Made by a program: the position numbers and the translations under genes
Shown here: piece by piece, positions 11,689 through 22,036 of the stretch
Position numbering within the stretch: the first letter of the stretch is position 1
Layout: every line of letters starts with the position of its first letter
Notes under the pieces: generated by a model
Told to the model about the DNA's origin: nothing
Databases searched by the model: none
What the model saw: only the letters and a program-made list of their open reading frames with translations
DNA from: Acanthaster planci
Taxonomy: Eukaryota; Echinodermata; Asteroidea; Valvatida; Acanthasteridae
DNA: 46,913 nucleotides
Assembly: GCF_001949145.1 (NCBI RefSeq)
Contig: NW_019091511.1
Coordinates: 420,092 to 467,004 of the forward strand
Direction: 5' to 3'

Positions 11689-13769
11689 ACTCATGTCCTT
11701 GCGTAGCAGATTACATGTGCTTCCAACAGAGGCTGTAGTGATTGAACGGAGTGGGCGTCGACCACGGAAAGCTCTTGATCTGCGTGGACGGCACCTCAAC
11801 TCATTGCCGGAAGCGCTCTTCCAGCAGACTCGACTACTCGTCAGCTTGGAAACCTTGGATTTGAGTTTCAACAACTTGAGGAATCTTCCACCATGTATCA
11901 ATACGCTTACCAACCTTCAACACTTGTATGTCCACCACAACACACTTCGAAAGCTACCTGCAGAGATGGTAAACTTAAAAGGACTGCAGACCTTAGATGT
12001 TTCACACAACAGAATTGGAGCGATTCCTTCGTGCCTGTCCAGTTTAGAGAATTTACAGGTGGTTAACTTTTCTGGAAACCATGTGAAAACATTGGATGAG
12101 AAAATATTTCAGTTACCTAACTTGCAGAAATTTTCAGTCACTCGGAATCCTATCAAAAATGTACCCAGGGATGTTTACGTACACGGATTGCGGGCAATCC
12201 GTCGTCATTTCAGCATTCAGATTGAGGCATCCATTCAGTGTGATTCCAGGCAGGTCCTGGAGGAAATAACTCTCCAAGATCAAATAAGAACACATCAGTT
12301 CCGTCAAACACCGTGTTTGGATGAGTCTCCGTGCCACAGTCGAGACATTAAACACAAACCTCCCGATGAAAATGATGATGAGGTGGCCATTATAAACAGT
12401 TGTGCAACGGTCCATACGAGGCACAAGCAAGTAACGGACATTCTTCTTTTTGAGCGAAGGATTTCCACGAGTGACTATGGCTCTTGCTCCGGGTCCAATA
12501 TTGAGAGTGATCGTCTCCGTAGGGATACTGACACTGACACACTGAGTTGTCATGGAGATTGTGGGAGTGACAATGAAGACATTGCCTGTGACATTAGCGT
12601 AGCTGAGGACCGATGTGAAATTTGTATGAGACCTCTGTTCGGTGACATTGACCTCAGTGACACAACTCCGTACGACTGTATTTTGCCCAACCGATCAAGA
12701 CTTTTGAAAGTGTCAAACGTGACTGTGTTGATACCGCAACACAACAAGATGAACTACATGAGGAGTGAATTTACACTAGACATCCTGAAGGACCACAGGT
12801 TTTTACCAGATGAAGATCCCACAGCTGTGGTCCAAGCAAGTCCTGTGGTTCTCCTTGGGCCTCATGGAGCGGTTTTCTACGGAGACCGCCCAGCAGTTAT
12901 AAGACTTCCTCTGCTGGTCAAAGTACCCTTCCCCAGTCAAGTTCACTGTCTGCGTAGCAATACGGATGACTTAGAACGACCAGTATGGGAACGCATCCCA
13001 TCCAGTGACTTCCGAGTGAGAGATGGGTACATCCTTCTCAGGACCAGCCATTTCTCATTGTTCACAGCCGTCCTGACCAAAACGCCTTTTTCAGTGAATC
13101 GTATGATTAGCGCCGAAGAAGGCGGAGTGCTGGAGGTTAATGAAGTGCCTGGACTTTTTGTCCAATTTCCACGGGGATGCGTTCAGGGAGATATTAATGC
13201 CAGCATTAAGGTCATTTGTTCTGAGCTTTCAGCTGATGTCCGAACCAATCTGAACCCATCCGATGCGCTGGCTACCCCTGTAGTCATCTTGCAGCCTCAC
13301 GGCTACATCTTCAACAACTTCTCTGACAACCCAGTCACAGTGCGGTTGCCTGTACCTGACTACAGCGCCATCGTCCAGAGTTTTGGATTTGAAGCGCAGT
13401 TGTCTGTATGGCAAAGCCCGACAACCGAAGACCAGCCTGTTGCCTGGGAGGTACTCAACACAAACTTCCAAATCGACAGTGATGAGAATGGAAACTACTT
13501 CATTGACATCCCTGTCGTCCACTTCTCCTGGCTCACGGCCCTGTGGGCCAGCATCAGGGGGAAGATGCAGAATGCCCGACTGGGAATGGGATTTGCCTAC
13601 TCTGGCGGGGCGGTCAACATGAAATGCCAAGCCTGGATGCTGGAAAACCCTGACACGGGGAAGTTTGGTCTGGTAGTTATCTGCCATCACAGTGACAATC
13701 CAATGCAGGATGTTGGGAACTATGCCAAGAATGTTGGAGGTAGCTTGAAACCTGTCAGCATAGGTCCAG
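11689..13769 (+). CDS. PIDD1: PIDD exon 2: LRRs, both ZU5 domains with HFS sites, start of UPA
   Basis: The exon starts after acceptor TTCAACAG (AG 11687-11688) with the ATG at 11693, and encodes residues 1-692. About five leucine-rich repeats of the LETLDLSFNNLRNLP type cover residues 26-165. An Asp/Ser-rich linker follows, with cysteines at 286, 290, 299, 308, 311 and 329. Both ZU5 domains end in the autocleavage tripeptide His-Phe-Ser (H453 at 13049; H610 at 13520), with beta-strand context SHFSLFTAV and VHFSWLTAL. In human PIDD1 the equivalent serines (446 and 588) make the PIDD-C and PIDD-CC fragments. The donor is CCAG/GTCAGT; the unspliced frame runs only to 13825. Confidence 0.88.
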
Positions 13770-16700
13770 GTCAGTTTACCACAACCAAATGTGACCAAGA
13801 GCAATGTAGGACTGATTCAGTTTGAATAATTCACTATTCGAATATTCGATCTTCAATATGATCGAATATCTGAATATTCGGTTGCACCGACCGGTAGATT
13901 GTTGATGAACAAACCATACACAAAATGGGTTGCAATAGCACACACAATGGTATTGTACATTATGATCAATATAAAAGCTTCTCATATCTAGGAGTATCTC
14001 CAACCACGTTTTACCAAGATTTACGAGATGAACAAGTGTTCTTGCCCTGTGGAATATTTCTATTCCTTTTAAATTGGTTAAAGAATAAGTTACTTTTTAA
14101 ATTATTGCAAGATTTCTGACACTTTTCACTTGAATCTACTTGAAACAAGCCTCCATAGTGCAATTTTTGTCATTTGAAATAAAAGAAAATTTTCCCTTTT
14201 TATGAATTTTGCCTTCAAATATTCAAATTTGAAAAACAATATTCGAATATCGATCGAATATTTGGTTATTTGGCACAGCCCTAGAACAATGATGGCTTGT
14301 CAAACCCTTCGCAAGATCAAAATCGTCAGCAAATCCATGCTAATTTATGTTACTTTTAGGAACAGTCTGACTTGTCGGAGTGATGCAATTTTATTACATA
14401 GTAGAATTAAAGAGTAGATTTTTTTCCACCCAAGTGCCTTTACTACAAAAAGGTGGCTTTATATCACATTTTTTTATTACCCCAAAAACAAGACAAGACA
14501 AAAATTTGAATGCCTTGGTTTAGAAAGTCTCCTCGCACTGTGACACACTAACCATTCAAGGTTTGTTTACCTGTAATCTCATCCTGAAGGAATTGTTACT
14601 GGCACAGGAGGACAAAGGCTCAGTTTGCAAGTCTGTTGGTTATTAAACGGATCTCTGCCCCACTTTGAAAAGTTCTTGTGGTGGCAAATACTTCTGTAAA
14701 ATTTGTAACAAAATTATTTAGGTACCTGCACTAATCATTGGGACAGAAAATGTAATTGTTTGGAGTCTTTTTTAGTGGTCATTTCCTTTTATTTGTATGA
14801 TACCTGTATTGGTTGGTGATTTCTAGTTGCTGCTTTTTTCTGTTGACACATTTCAAATTACGTGTTCTGATATTTTTGTGAAATTTTGTTCAGGAGGGTC
14901 GATTATTGTCAAGTTAGGTAAGTCGGACTACTTTGAGGCTGACACAGCTGCTGGGGAAGATGAGTCTTTGGAACAGGTGGAAGAGAACTACAAAGGCGGG
15001 GAGTTTGAAAAACAATTTGCTTGCAAGTTCAAAGGTCAACCGTCCAACAAGGACATCTTTGGCAAGGTCTTTGTGAGGAGACGTTGGGAGAATGGCACAG
15101 AGGAGAGATTGTTTGAATTCAACCTCATCAAGGTGAGATAAAAATCCAGAGCGCAGAGTTCACTTTTCTTCAGTGGTATATGTAAATTGATTTCATTGTA
15201 TCAGAAATATGCTTACAATGTATTGTCTGAATGACACTAGTAATTAAGCATAGAAATGTTTACTACCAACTTTTTGGCCTGAACCAGTGTCGTGAAATTC
15301 TTGCATCCAAATCCCTGTCCCCGTATACGGGGGGTATGACACCAAACAGTCATTGGGGCTAGTCACGTGCAGTCCCAGTCAGCACGTATCACTGATGGTT
15401 TTGCAGTGTTAAATCTTGAGCCGTCTACAATCTATTCTTATGCACATCTGCCTGTGGGCTGAAACTGGATTGCACCATTGAGTACTGTTTTGAAATAAAA
15501 GTCTGTGCTAATTGAGACAGTAGATGTGTTGTCCTTTTTTTACCGCATTGGGGAAAATGACTTTATAAAAACATAAAATTAATAGATTTTCCGTTCATCA
15601 CAGCCCGCGTGCTGATTCATATGAGGAACATGTGTTTATGTGTTGAAACGCTCGCAGAAATGTTCAACCATCGGAGAAACGGCACACTACCAACATAATT
15701 GGTGTCTTTTACTGTGTTATGTGTCATGTGGTGTCAACTTTGTTTGTACAAATTCTAGTTACATAAGATATAAAGCCTTGGCCCTGAAATGGCACACATT
15801 ATGGCTAGATCCGGCTGAGTTTGTATTCACCCTAACTGNNNNNNNNNNNNNNNNNNNNNNNNNNNNNNNNNNNNNNNNNNNNNNNNNNNNNNNNNNNNNN
15901 NNNNNNNNNNNNNNNNNNNNNNNNNNNNNNNNNNNNNNNNNNNNNNNNNNNNNNNNNNNNNNNNNNNNNNNNNNNNNNNNNNNNNNNNNNNNNNNNNNNN
16001 NNNNNNNNNNNNNNNNNNNNNNNNNNNNNNNNNNNNNNNNNNNNNNNNNNNNNNNNNNNNNNNNNNNNNNNNNNNNNNNNNNNNNNNNNNNNNNNNNNNN
16101 NNNNNNNNNNNNNNNNNNNNNNNNNNNNNNNNNNNNNNNNNNNNNNNNNNNNNNNNNNNNNNNNNNNNNNNNNNNNNNNNNNNNNNNNNNNNNNNNNNNN
16201 NNNNNNNNNGTGAGGTTCAGTGTGCTTTCTAGTGCAGGAGCCTAGGGTGTTAGGGTTAATGAGAGTGGGCTGTATTATGAAGATGCAGAAGTGACAACCC
16301 TCCAAAAAGACATGTGGGTTGTTTTCAACTGTTTCCCTTTCTAATTCCAGAAAATGGATGAGTCTGCCCCATCACCAGAGGATCCATGGACATCTGCACC
16401 ACTCAAACAACTGGCAGGTAGGAAATAGGAAATCTTTGGCAGTCACATAAGCAGTTTTAGTCAAGTGCTTTTCGAGCACCAAGGTTTGGACAATTATTGA
16501 TCTGAATAGGAGGAACAAAGCTATTAAAAATCAGCGTCAGACAGTAAAGACAAAAAGGCAAGAATTTAAAATAAAATGACTTCTGACCATCACTGAAATA
16601 GAAAAGGGCTTGGCCGAGTACTTTTCATTGTCTTTTCTTCTTAAAGCTTAATTTCTATAAAACTGGGGGTGTCTGAAGTCATGAATTTATTTAGTAATCG

Positions 16701-19700
16701 GACCTTCGTGCATTTACCATCCAATGTCGGTCTTGTTCAGCTTTCTTCCATCCAATGGACAGTGAACTTGGTACTCGGAAAGTACAGTTGAACACATTTA
16801 AACAAGGGCAAATTGCACTGCAGATGTTTTAGACATTGCAGTCACTTTGTTTCCTGAAATATGTACCAGCCATTAGGCCCTCCCCCCAAAAAGTCTCCGG
16901 TTTCTGGTGAGGAGCTGGCTCCAAAAGGGGTGCGATGACGTAGCTTTTTTTTTTTACCCTCAACTTTTTTCTGGAAATGACGCACGTATAATGTGCGATG
17001 TTCAACACAAAAATAGACTCGCCCCTGCACTTTTTACTATTTAAAAGCAATTTCAGCTTGTACATATACGCAAGATGTAAGACCACCTAGTTTGTCTGGT
17101 TCCCAGATGTAAATGTATAATACAGAAATGAAATGATGTCATCTGAAAAGAGTGCCCGACTAATTGTATGGGGAACTAGAGGGACTCCTTACTGTGCATA
17201 TTACTCAACCGTACCCCATGAAAAACATGTTAAAATTACGCAGTAGCAAGATTCCAGTCGATTAGGCAAGTTTGGCAGCTTTTGGACATCATTTTATACC
17301 AAATAAGAACTTTTTTATTTGCTGACGCACACATCTACGGCCACGCGCGCACTGACCAGAAACCAGAGACTTTTTTGGCCTTACTAAATACAAAACACTG
17401 CAAACCTTAGTCATGTGTGTTCTTCACAAATATACCTGGACATGTACATTTGATCACATCATGGTTGGTAAGTCTTTACTATACAAAGCTTGTCTCTGGT
17501 TTGATTTGGTCCAAAGCCACAACTAATTACGATGGAGGACTTTGAGATTCTTGGTGGCGGCAAACATACATGTACCCGTCCCCTATTCCTTGTGACCAGG
17601 GTTAACGATGGTTTGCATCAGAGTTAAACTAATTAGGCAAACAATAGTCCAAGGCTGATCACATGGGACTGGTATGTTTTCTGCCACCAAGTGTCTCAAA
17701 AGTCTCCCATTGTAACCTTAAATTTATCTTCTTTGTTTTTCTGGTAGATGTGCATGGAATCACAGATGGAGACAATTGGAAACAGTTTGCCCGGGCTCTG
17801 GGCTTCAGCCTCCAAGATTTACGCACCAAATTTGGTCGTAGCTCAGACAAATTTGCCACCATTATCGCCGAGTACCGACGGCAAGGCGGCACTCACAGTG
17901 ACTTCCTGCAAACGCTGAATGAAGTCGGGCGCGAGCTGCGGGTTGGTGACACGGAAGAACAAGAGAGACAACAGCAGCAGCCAGAGCAGCACCAGCCGCC
18001 TGGCTGGTTGGAGATGCTGTCATTCTCTTGGTTTGGTGGTGGAGGCAGGCCTTCGACACCTACCATGACCTCGGCGACGATTACTTCTGAAGGGAATGTA
18101 GAAAGTCAACGTGAGTCGCTCCCTCATTTGATGTTTGGCCAAATTGCAAGTTTAACCTAAAATTATTGCACCCTGCTAACTTGGATTTATTGGAGAATTC
18201 AGCAGCTAGAATTTGGAGTAAAGATCTGGAATTTAAGGAATTTTTTCAAGGTTTACAAATTCTGCCCTGGGTTAACAATAATTCAAAGCAAAATTCCAAA
18301 GTCTCATTAGTCACAAATTCAGTTCCAATGCTAAAGATGGCAAAATTTTGTCCCTTATGTTGGACTTAAAAAAGGATTGAACTGTGTTCTAATATTTTGT
18401 TACTGTCAACTTGTGGCATTGTAATACCTTTCTTACATTTCAATCCTCTTTTTCAGCTGGTCCCAGTGGGTTGCATTTAAGCAGCCCTAAACGGAAGCGT
18501 GTCTGTCCCACTTGCGAATCTCAAACCCCAATCATACCCCAGTCAGCCAAACGTCTGCGCCGTGAGGCACCCTCATCTGCAGCTGTCACCAGCACATCCA
18601 CCTCAGAAGAAACCCTTCTAGAGTCTCTTCGAATCAGTCCTGAGCCCAAGTTGCCCACACCGCCTCGCTCGCCCAGTTCTTCACTTCTGCCATCCCTGCC
18701 AACATTCTCCCGCTACTCACCCCCTCTGGGAACCATGACAAACAGACATTCCCACGTCTCAGTGGTGCAGACACATACAGGCAGTGCCATGTCTTCAGGA
18801 CCTTCATCAAGTGAACCAAACCGGGTCTATAACACGCCCCTTACAGAAACCAGATATGGTTCTGTACCTTCAACTTCAAATCAAGTGAGTTTGTAATCTC
18901 AGCTCACATTTTTACAATTGAGTCAATTCGAATAATGCAATATTCAACCTTCCAGTTAAATTAATTCTTGAATATTTGGTTGTACCAAATTCCCACAAAA
19001 GCTGAATAAACACAACACGTCTTAGTTGCAAAACTGAAAAGTAAAAAGTTGAAGGAAAAGAAATGATTGGCTTTATTGTTGGTCGTATGCATTCAGTTGG
19101 GTTGAAGTTTACTCATGAACGCCTTGAAACATGCTTTTAGAATGCAATTTTTGTAACCAAATAATTGAATTTTCCCGTATTTTATTTACGTGGTTATCTT
19201 GTATAAATATTCGATTTCAAACATGAATATTCCAATATTCGATAATTGAATATCTCATGTTTAGTCAAAGCATTTGCAACTGGGTATTTGCTTGGACAGA
19301 CTTTGAGAACTGATTTATAAATTTGCTTGACTAGTTCTTCAAGTTTTTAAACAGTTTAGACAAGTGGGTGAATTCCCTGTCATTGCTGTGAGTTAAAGAT
19401 TTGATGTACAATGATGACATCTTGTGCAGGGGTCTGATCCAACCAGCCACCACCATGAACGGCTGGTCCATTATCGTCACACTGTTATCCACAGGTCTGC
19501 ATGTGGTGGGCTAGGATTCAGTGTGAAGGTCTTGGGAGACACAACGCACTGTGCTGAGTTACATACTTCTGACTCTGTTCAGTGATACTGAGCTTGTAAC
19601 AGTTGGGATCACACATTTTTTCATTTGTAATACTGCGATCATTGAAAATAAATGATCCAATTCCAGTTTGAGGTTGCACGTACATTTTTAGAGTTGGTGA

Positions 19701-20094
19701 GATTTTGAGAACATGTATTTGTGTATTCTGAATGTTTTATATTGCATTCTACCCACAGTCCATGCCAGCGATGCGTGTACGGCTAGATGAGCAGCTAATG
19801 CGGGAAAACACCGAGGAGATTTCCCAGTCCCAGCTATATCGCATCGCACCCCTGATCCAACCTCACTGGATGAAGGTAGCACGTTACGTGCGTGATGACG
19901 AGACACTGGAAGCCGATCTCAAAGCTATCAAGGAGAACCACACTGGGCCGGAGGAACAGGCAGTACAAATGCTGCTACAGTGGAGAGACAAATGCCCTGA
20001 TGTCTGCACCAAGGGAAGATTATATGGTGCTCTGTGTGATCTGAATCTCAAGACGATAGCTAAGAAATGCAATCAGGTGTATAATAGAAGTTGA
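11693..20094 (+). CDS. PIDD1: PIDD1-like protein: LRR, ZU5, ZU5, UPA, death domain, NLS linker, second death domain
   Basis: Six coding exons: 11693-13769, 14894-15132, 16351-16417, 17748-18110, 18457-18884 and 19759-20094. Every junction is GT-AG and in phase, giving 1169 residues. PIDD1 self-cleaves and scaffolds the PIDDosome: one fragment drives NF-kappaB signalling with RIPK1 and NEMO, and the shorter one binds RAIDD to activate caspase-2. Domains: LRRs 26-165, acidic Cys-containing linker 190-335, ZU5 340-455 ending at HFS 453-455, ZU5 460-612 ending at HFS 610-612, UPA about 615-772, death domain about 800-865, linker with basic clusters 927-951, and a second death domain about 1079-1163. 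Human PIDD1 (about 910 residues) has one death domain. A CAG/GTGTAT near the end (about 20075) could be an alternative donor, so a different C-terminus is possible. Confidence 0.85.
13823..14283. repeat. Dispersed AT-rich element, copy A, with AATATTCG-type ends (PIDD intron 2)
   Basis: Both ends are built of ATTCGAATATTCG-like inverted sequence (13833-13885 and 14235-14270). The interior contains CTTGAAACAAGCC and then GTGCAATTTTTGTC, which recur in copy B. It starts about 54 bases after the exon 2 donor. It looks like a non-autonomous DNA element or fold-back element. No coding capacity is seen. Confidence 0.55.
14894..15132 (+). CDS. PIDD1: PIDD exon 3: UPA domain
   Basis: Acceptor TTTTGTTCAG and donor AAG/GTGAGA; enters phase 1 and leaves phase 0. 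It encodes residues 693-772, running from GGSIIVKLGKS to FEFNLIK with Lys/Glu-rich beta-strand sequence. This fits the second half of the UPA domain, which in PIDD1, UNC5 and ankyrins packs against ZU5 and links it to the death domain. Confidence 0.8.
15826..16256. mobile_element. TIR element interrupted by the assembly gap (copy 1)
   Basis: The left end TTCACCCTAACTG abuts the gap (15839). After the gap, 16210-16256 carries the right end of the element also seen at 27256-27664: GTGAGGTTCAGTGTGCTTTC, an AGTGCAGGAGCCTAGGG block, then GTTAGGGTTAATG. The two ends are inverted copies around CCCTAAC/GTTAGGG. The interior is unread. The span including N is close to the length of the complete copy. 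Confidence 0.55.
15839..16209. other. Assembly gap (371 N)
   Basis: A run of unknown bases in PIDD intron 3. Its placement inside a repeat copy explains why the assembly failed here. No gene should be called through it. Confidence 0.99.
16351..16417 (+). CDS. PIDD1: PIDD exon 4: short linker
   Basis: Acceptor CTAATTCCAG and donor GCAG/GTAGGA; phase 0 in, phase 1 out. It encodes 22 residues (KMDESAPSPEDPW and on) joining UPA to the first death domain. It is Pro/Ser-rich and likely flexible. The preceding intron holds the assembly gap, so an unseen extra exon inside the gap is possible, although the phase match across it argues against a missing one. Confidence 0.72.
17748..18110 (+). CDS. PIDD1: PIDD exon 5: first death domain and Gln-rich tail
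   Basis: Acceptor TTTTTCTGGTAG and donor CAAC/GTGAGT, phase 1 on both sides. Residues 795-865 have death-domain signatures: NWKQFARALGFS (helix 2), a DLRTKF helix, AEYRRQGGT (helix 4-5 turn) and LQTLNEVGREL (helix 6). A Gln/Glu run (EEQERQQQQPEQ) and a Trp/Gly-rich stretch (WLEMLSFSWFGGGG) follow. Symmetrical phase-1 borders make this exon skippable without breaking the frame. Confidence 0.8.
18457..18884 (+). CDS. PIDD1: PIDD exon 6: Ser/Pro-rich linker with nuclear-localisation-type basic clusters
   Basis: Acceptor CCTCTTTTTCAG and donor TCAA/GTGAGT; phase 1 in, phase 0 out. Residues 916-1058 are mostly Ser, Pro and Thr. Two basic clusters, SPKRKRV (925-931) and AKRLRRE (946-952), have the spacing of an extended bipartite nuclear localisation signal and flank a CPTC motif. 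The rest contains many SP and TP sites (PTPPRSPSS, RYSPPLG), possible proline-directed kinase targets. Vertebrate PIDD1 has no such insert before its C-terminal death domain. Confidence 0.75.
18923..19255. repeat. Dispersed AT-rich element, copy B, same family (PIDD intron 6)
   Basis: The left end has AATTCGAATAATGCAATATTC and the right end AATATTCCAATATTCGATAA. The interior CCTTGAAACATGC and then ATGCAATTTTTGTAA match copy A, with divergence and length change. It starts about 39 bases after the exon 6 donor. Confidence 0.5.
19759..20094 (+). CDS. PIDD1: PIDD exon 7: second, C-terminal death domain
   Basis: Acceptor CTACCCACAG, phase 0, and 111 residues to TGA 20092-20094. The fold signature is clear: QSQLYRIAPLI (helix 1), HWMKVARYV (helix 2), EADLKAIKENH (helix 3), EEQAVQMLLQW (helix 4), then KGRLYGALCDLNLKTIAKKC (helices 5 and 6). 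Helix 4 resembles human PIDD1's DEQIRHMLFSW, so by position and sequence this is the likelier RAIDD-binding domain. Confidence 0.8.
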   Translation, partial: SMPAMRVRLDEQLMRENTEEISQSQLYRIAPLIQPHWMKVARYVRDDETLEADLKAIKENHTGPEEQAVQMLLQWRDKCPDVCTKGRLYGALCDLNLKTIAKKCNQVYNRS

Positions 20095-20159
20095 TAGCTA
20101 CGAAAGCAAGGATGTAATCAGTTGGTGTTGCCTAGTGAATTGCCCAAGCAGTGTACAGG

Positions 20160-20405
20160 CTTGTGTCTTGTCCATTGTGACCAAGTGTCCACTATGGCCA
20201 TATGTTCATTAGTGTTGAGTGGCCACTTTGGCTCTGTTTTCACCATGGTCAAGTGTCCACTTAGGGTATGTATCCGCCATAGTCACGTGTCCGCTATTGC
20301 CGTGGGTCCACCAAGCTCAAGTGTTCACTATGGCCATGGGTCCTCTATGGTCAAGTGTCCACTATGGCCATGAGTCCACTTAAGCCAGCTTCCATTTATT
20401 GCCAT
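20160..20405. repeat. Degenerate minisatellite
   Basis: Imperfect direct repeats of a unit of about 18 bases, variants of AAGTGTCCACTATGGCCAT and GGGTCCACTATGGTC, for example near 20182, 20251, 20318 and 20352. The copies are diverged, so the array is old. It lies 66 bases past the PIDD stop codon and so is probably transcribed. Confidence 0.7.
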
Positions 20406-22036
20406 TGTGCCACCTGGTCAGTATAGGCTACCTCCAGAATTATCACTACCATCTCAGATGACCAACCTGTCAAAAAAATATTGTTATTCGGCTGTTCCAT
20501 GAAATGGATGGCTGGTGGAATTTTCAGCAGAGAATGATATCTATTGTGTTTCCCAGATTGTAGAAGTACTGAAATATAAGGAAGATTTCCAAACCTAACC
20601 CTGTCGTCAATTTCTTAAGACACTCCATCTAAGTGATTAATTCACTGTATTGTCAGGAAAAAGAACTACCTGTTGTGATGAAGGACTAATTACTGTACAG
20701 GGTCATTGCAGAGAATGCTAAGGGCATTTAGAGTAGGTTGAGTTGGGGTTTCTCTGTTTCATGTGCTAACATTTGTCAGGCTTGTTGCACACCGCCACGT
20801 TTCAGTTGAATGTAGATGAAACCATGATACTTATTGTCTGCAAGGAATGCAACCGTGCATAATGCTCTTAGTCCCAGGCACACAACCTGTTCAGCAGAAT
20901 CCATCGTCAATGTCCTGTCCCAAAATACACTTGTGAAAATCTGCAAAATTGGTTGGATTAGAATAGACCAATTGTACTCGCTAAGTCAAATGACCTGTAA
21001 TGTGTATCCACCATCAACAAACATGCCGTCCTCCCATAACAAAGTGTGACATAAGGGTCATTTACCAAAACTTAAGCCGACGGCTGTTACATTACTCAGA
21101 CTATTGATGTGCTGAGTACTATACCAAAAAGTGGATTTATTTTTGGTGAACAACACAAGGCACTTTGCTGTGGGAGGACGCCATGTTTGATACCCACTGA
21201 AGGTCCTGTGACTCAGTGGGCACAGTTGGCCTGTTGGATCATTGCATTTTATCTGCCTTGGATAAATGAAACATATTAACTAGAAGTACTATTTTACCTA
21301 CAAAATCTAAAAGAATTTATCAGTACAGTTAACCAAAAAATGGGCCCACATTCAGTACTATATGGATTTATGCCCTTCAATAAATTGAAATTGGAAAATC
21401 CCTGTGTATTATACTTTCGTACACTTTAAATCCTAAATCAAAAACTCAGGAATGTAAATTAATTGTTGCTAATCCTCCTGTGACAGAAGATGTCAATATT
21501 ATGTAAATCAATTATTTTTTACAGATGAGTACTACTGTGGTGCTTTCCGAAATTTGGTGAATATTTGAATGATCAATATTGTCACATTATCACAGTGGCC
21601 GTGCCTGTCATGTATCAAAGTTTAAGACAACAAAATTCCTCCGGATACAGTTTTATATTAACACATATTATTTCTTCTGTCATTGGAGGGTGTTTCTAAG
21701 AGATTGTGTGCTGTCCAACAGGTTTATCCATCAAGGATATGTTCACAACTTTGTAAGTATTGTATATATATTTATCAAATTACCTCGCATGAGATTACTT
21801 TTGTTAGAAAGATTTTTCTCACTGAATATCATGGGGGATGAGACGCCTAAAAGGCATGTTCAGTTCCTCAGATTCCGTATTTTGTTGGTTTCTAATTGTC
21901 AACAAATCAGGAGAAATGTTGGTTGCTGTTACCACAGCTGATTTCAAAGTTTTAGGAGCTGCCCATCACAAACTTTGACAAGAACATTCAGTTTTTGTAA
22001 GAAATGGATTGGGTTTTTAACTTACTAAATACTGTA

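Noticed and set aside
12134-13804. Minus-strand ORFs of up to 191 codons over PIDD exon 2
   Set aside because: Antisense shadows of the long PIDD exon; its plus-strand frame has clear LRR and ZU5 domains.
16248-16256. GTTAGGGTTA as interstitial telomere repeat
   Set aside because: Only about one and a half units, and it coincides with the end of a dispersed element, so it is a terminal repeat rather than a telomere array.
15640-16305. ORFs on both strands through the run of N
   Set aside because: Produced by reading unknown bases as open; no real coding evidence.
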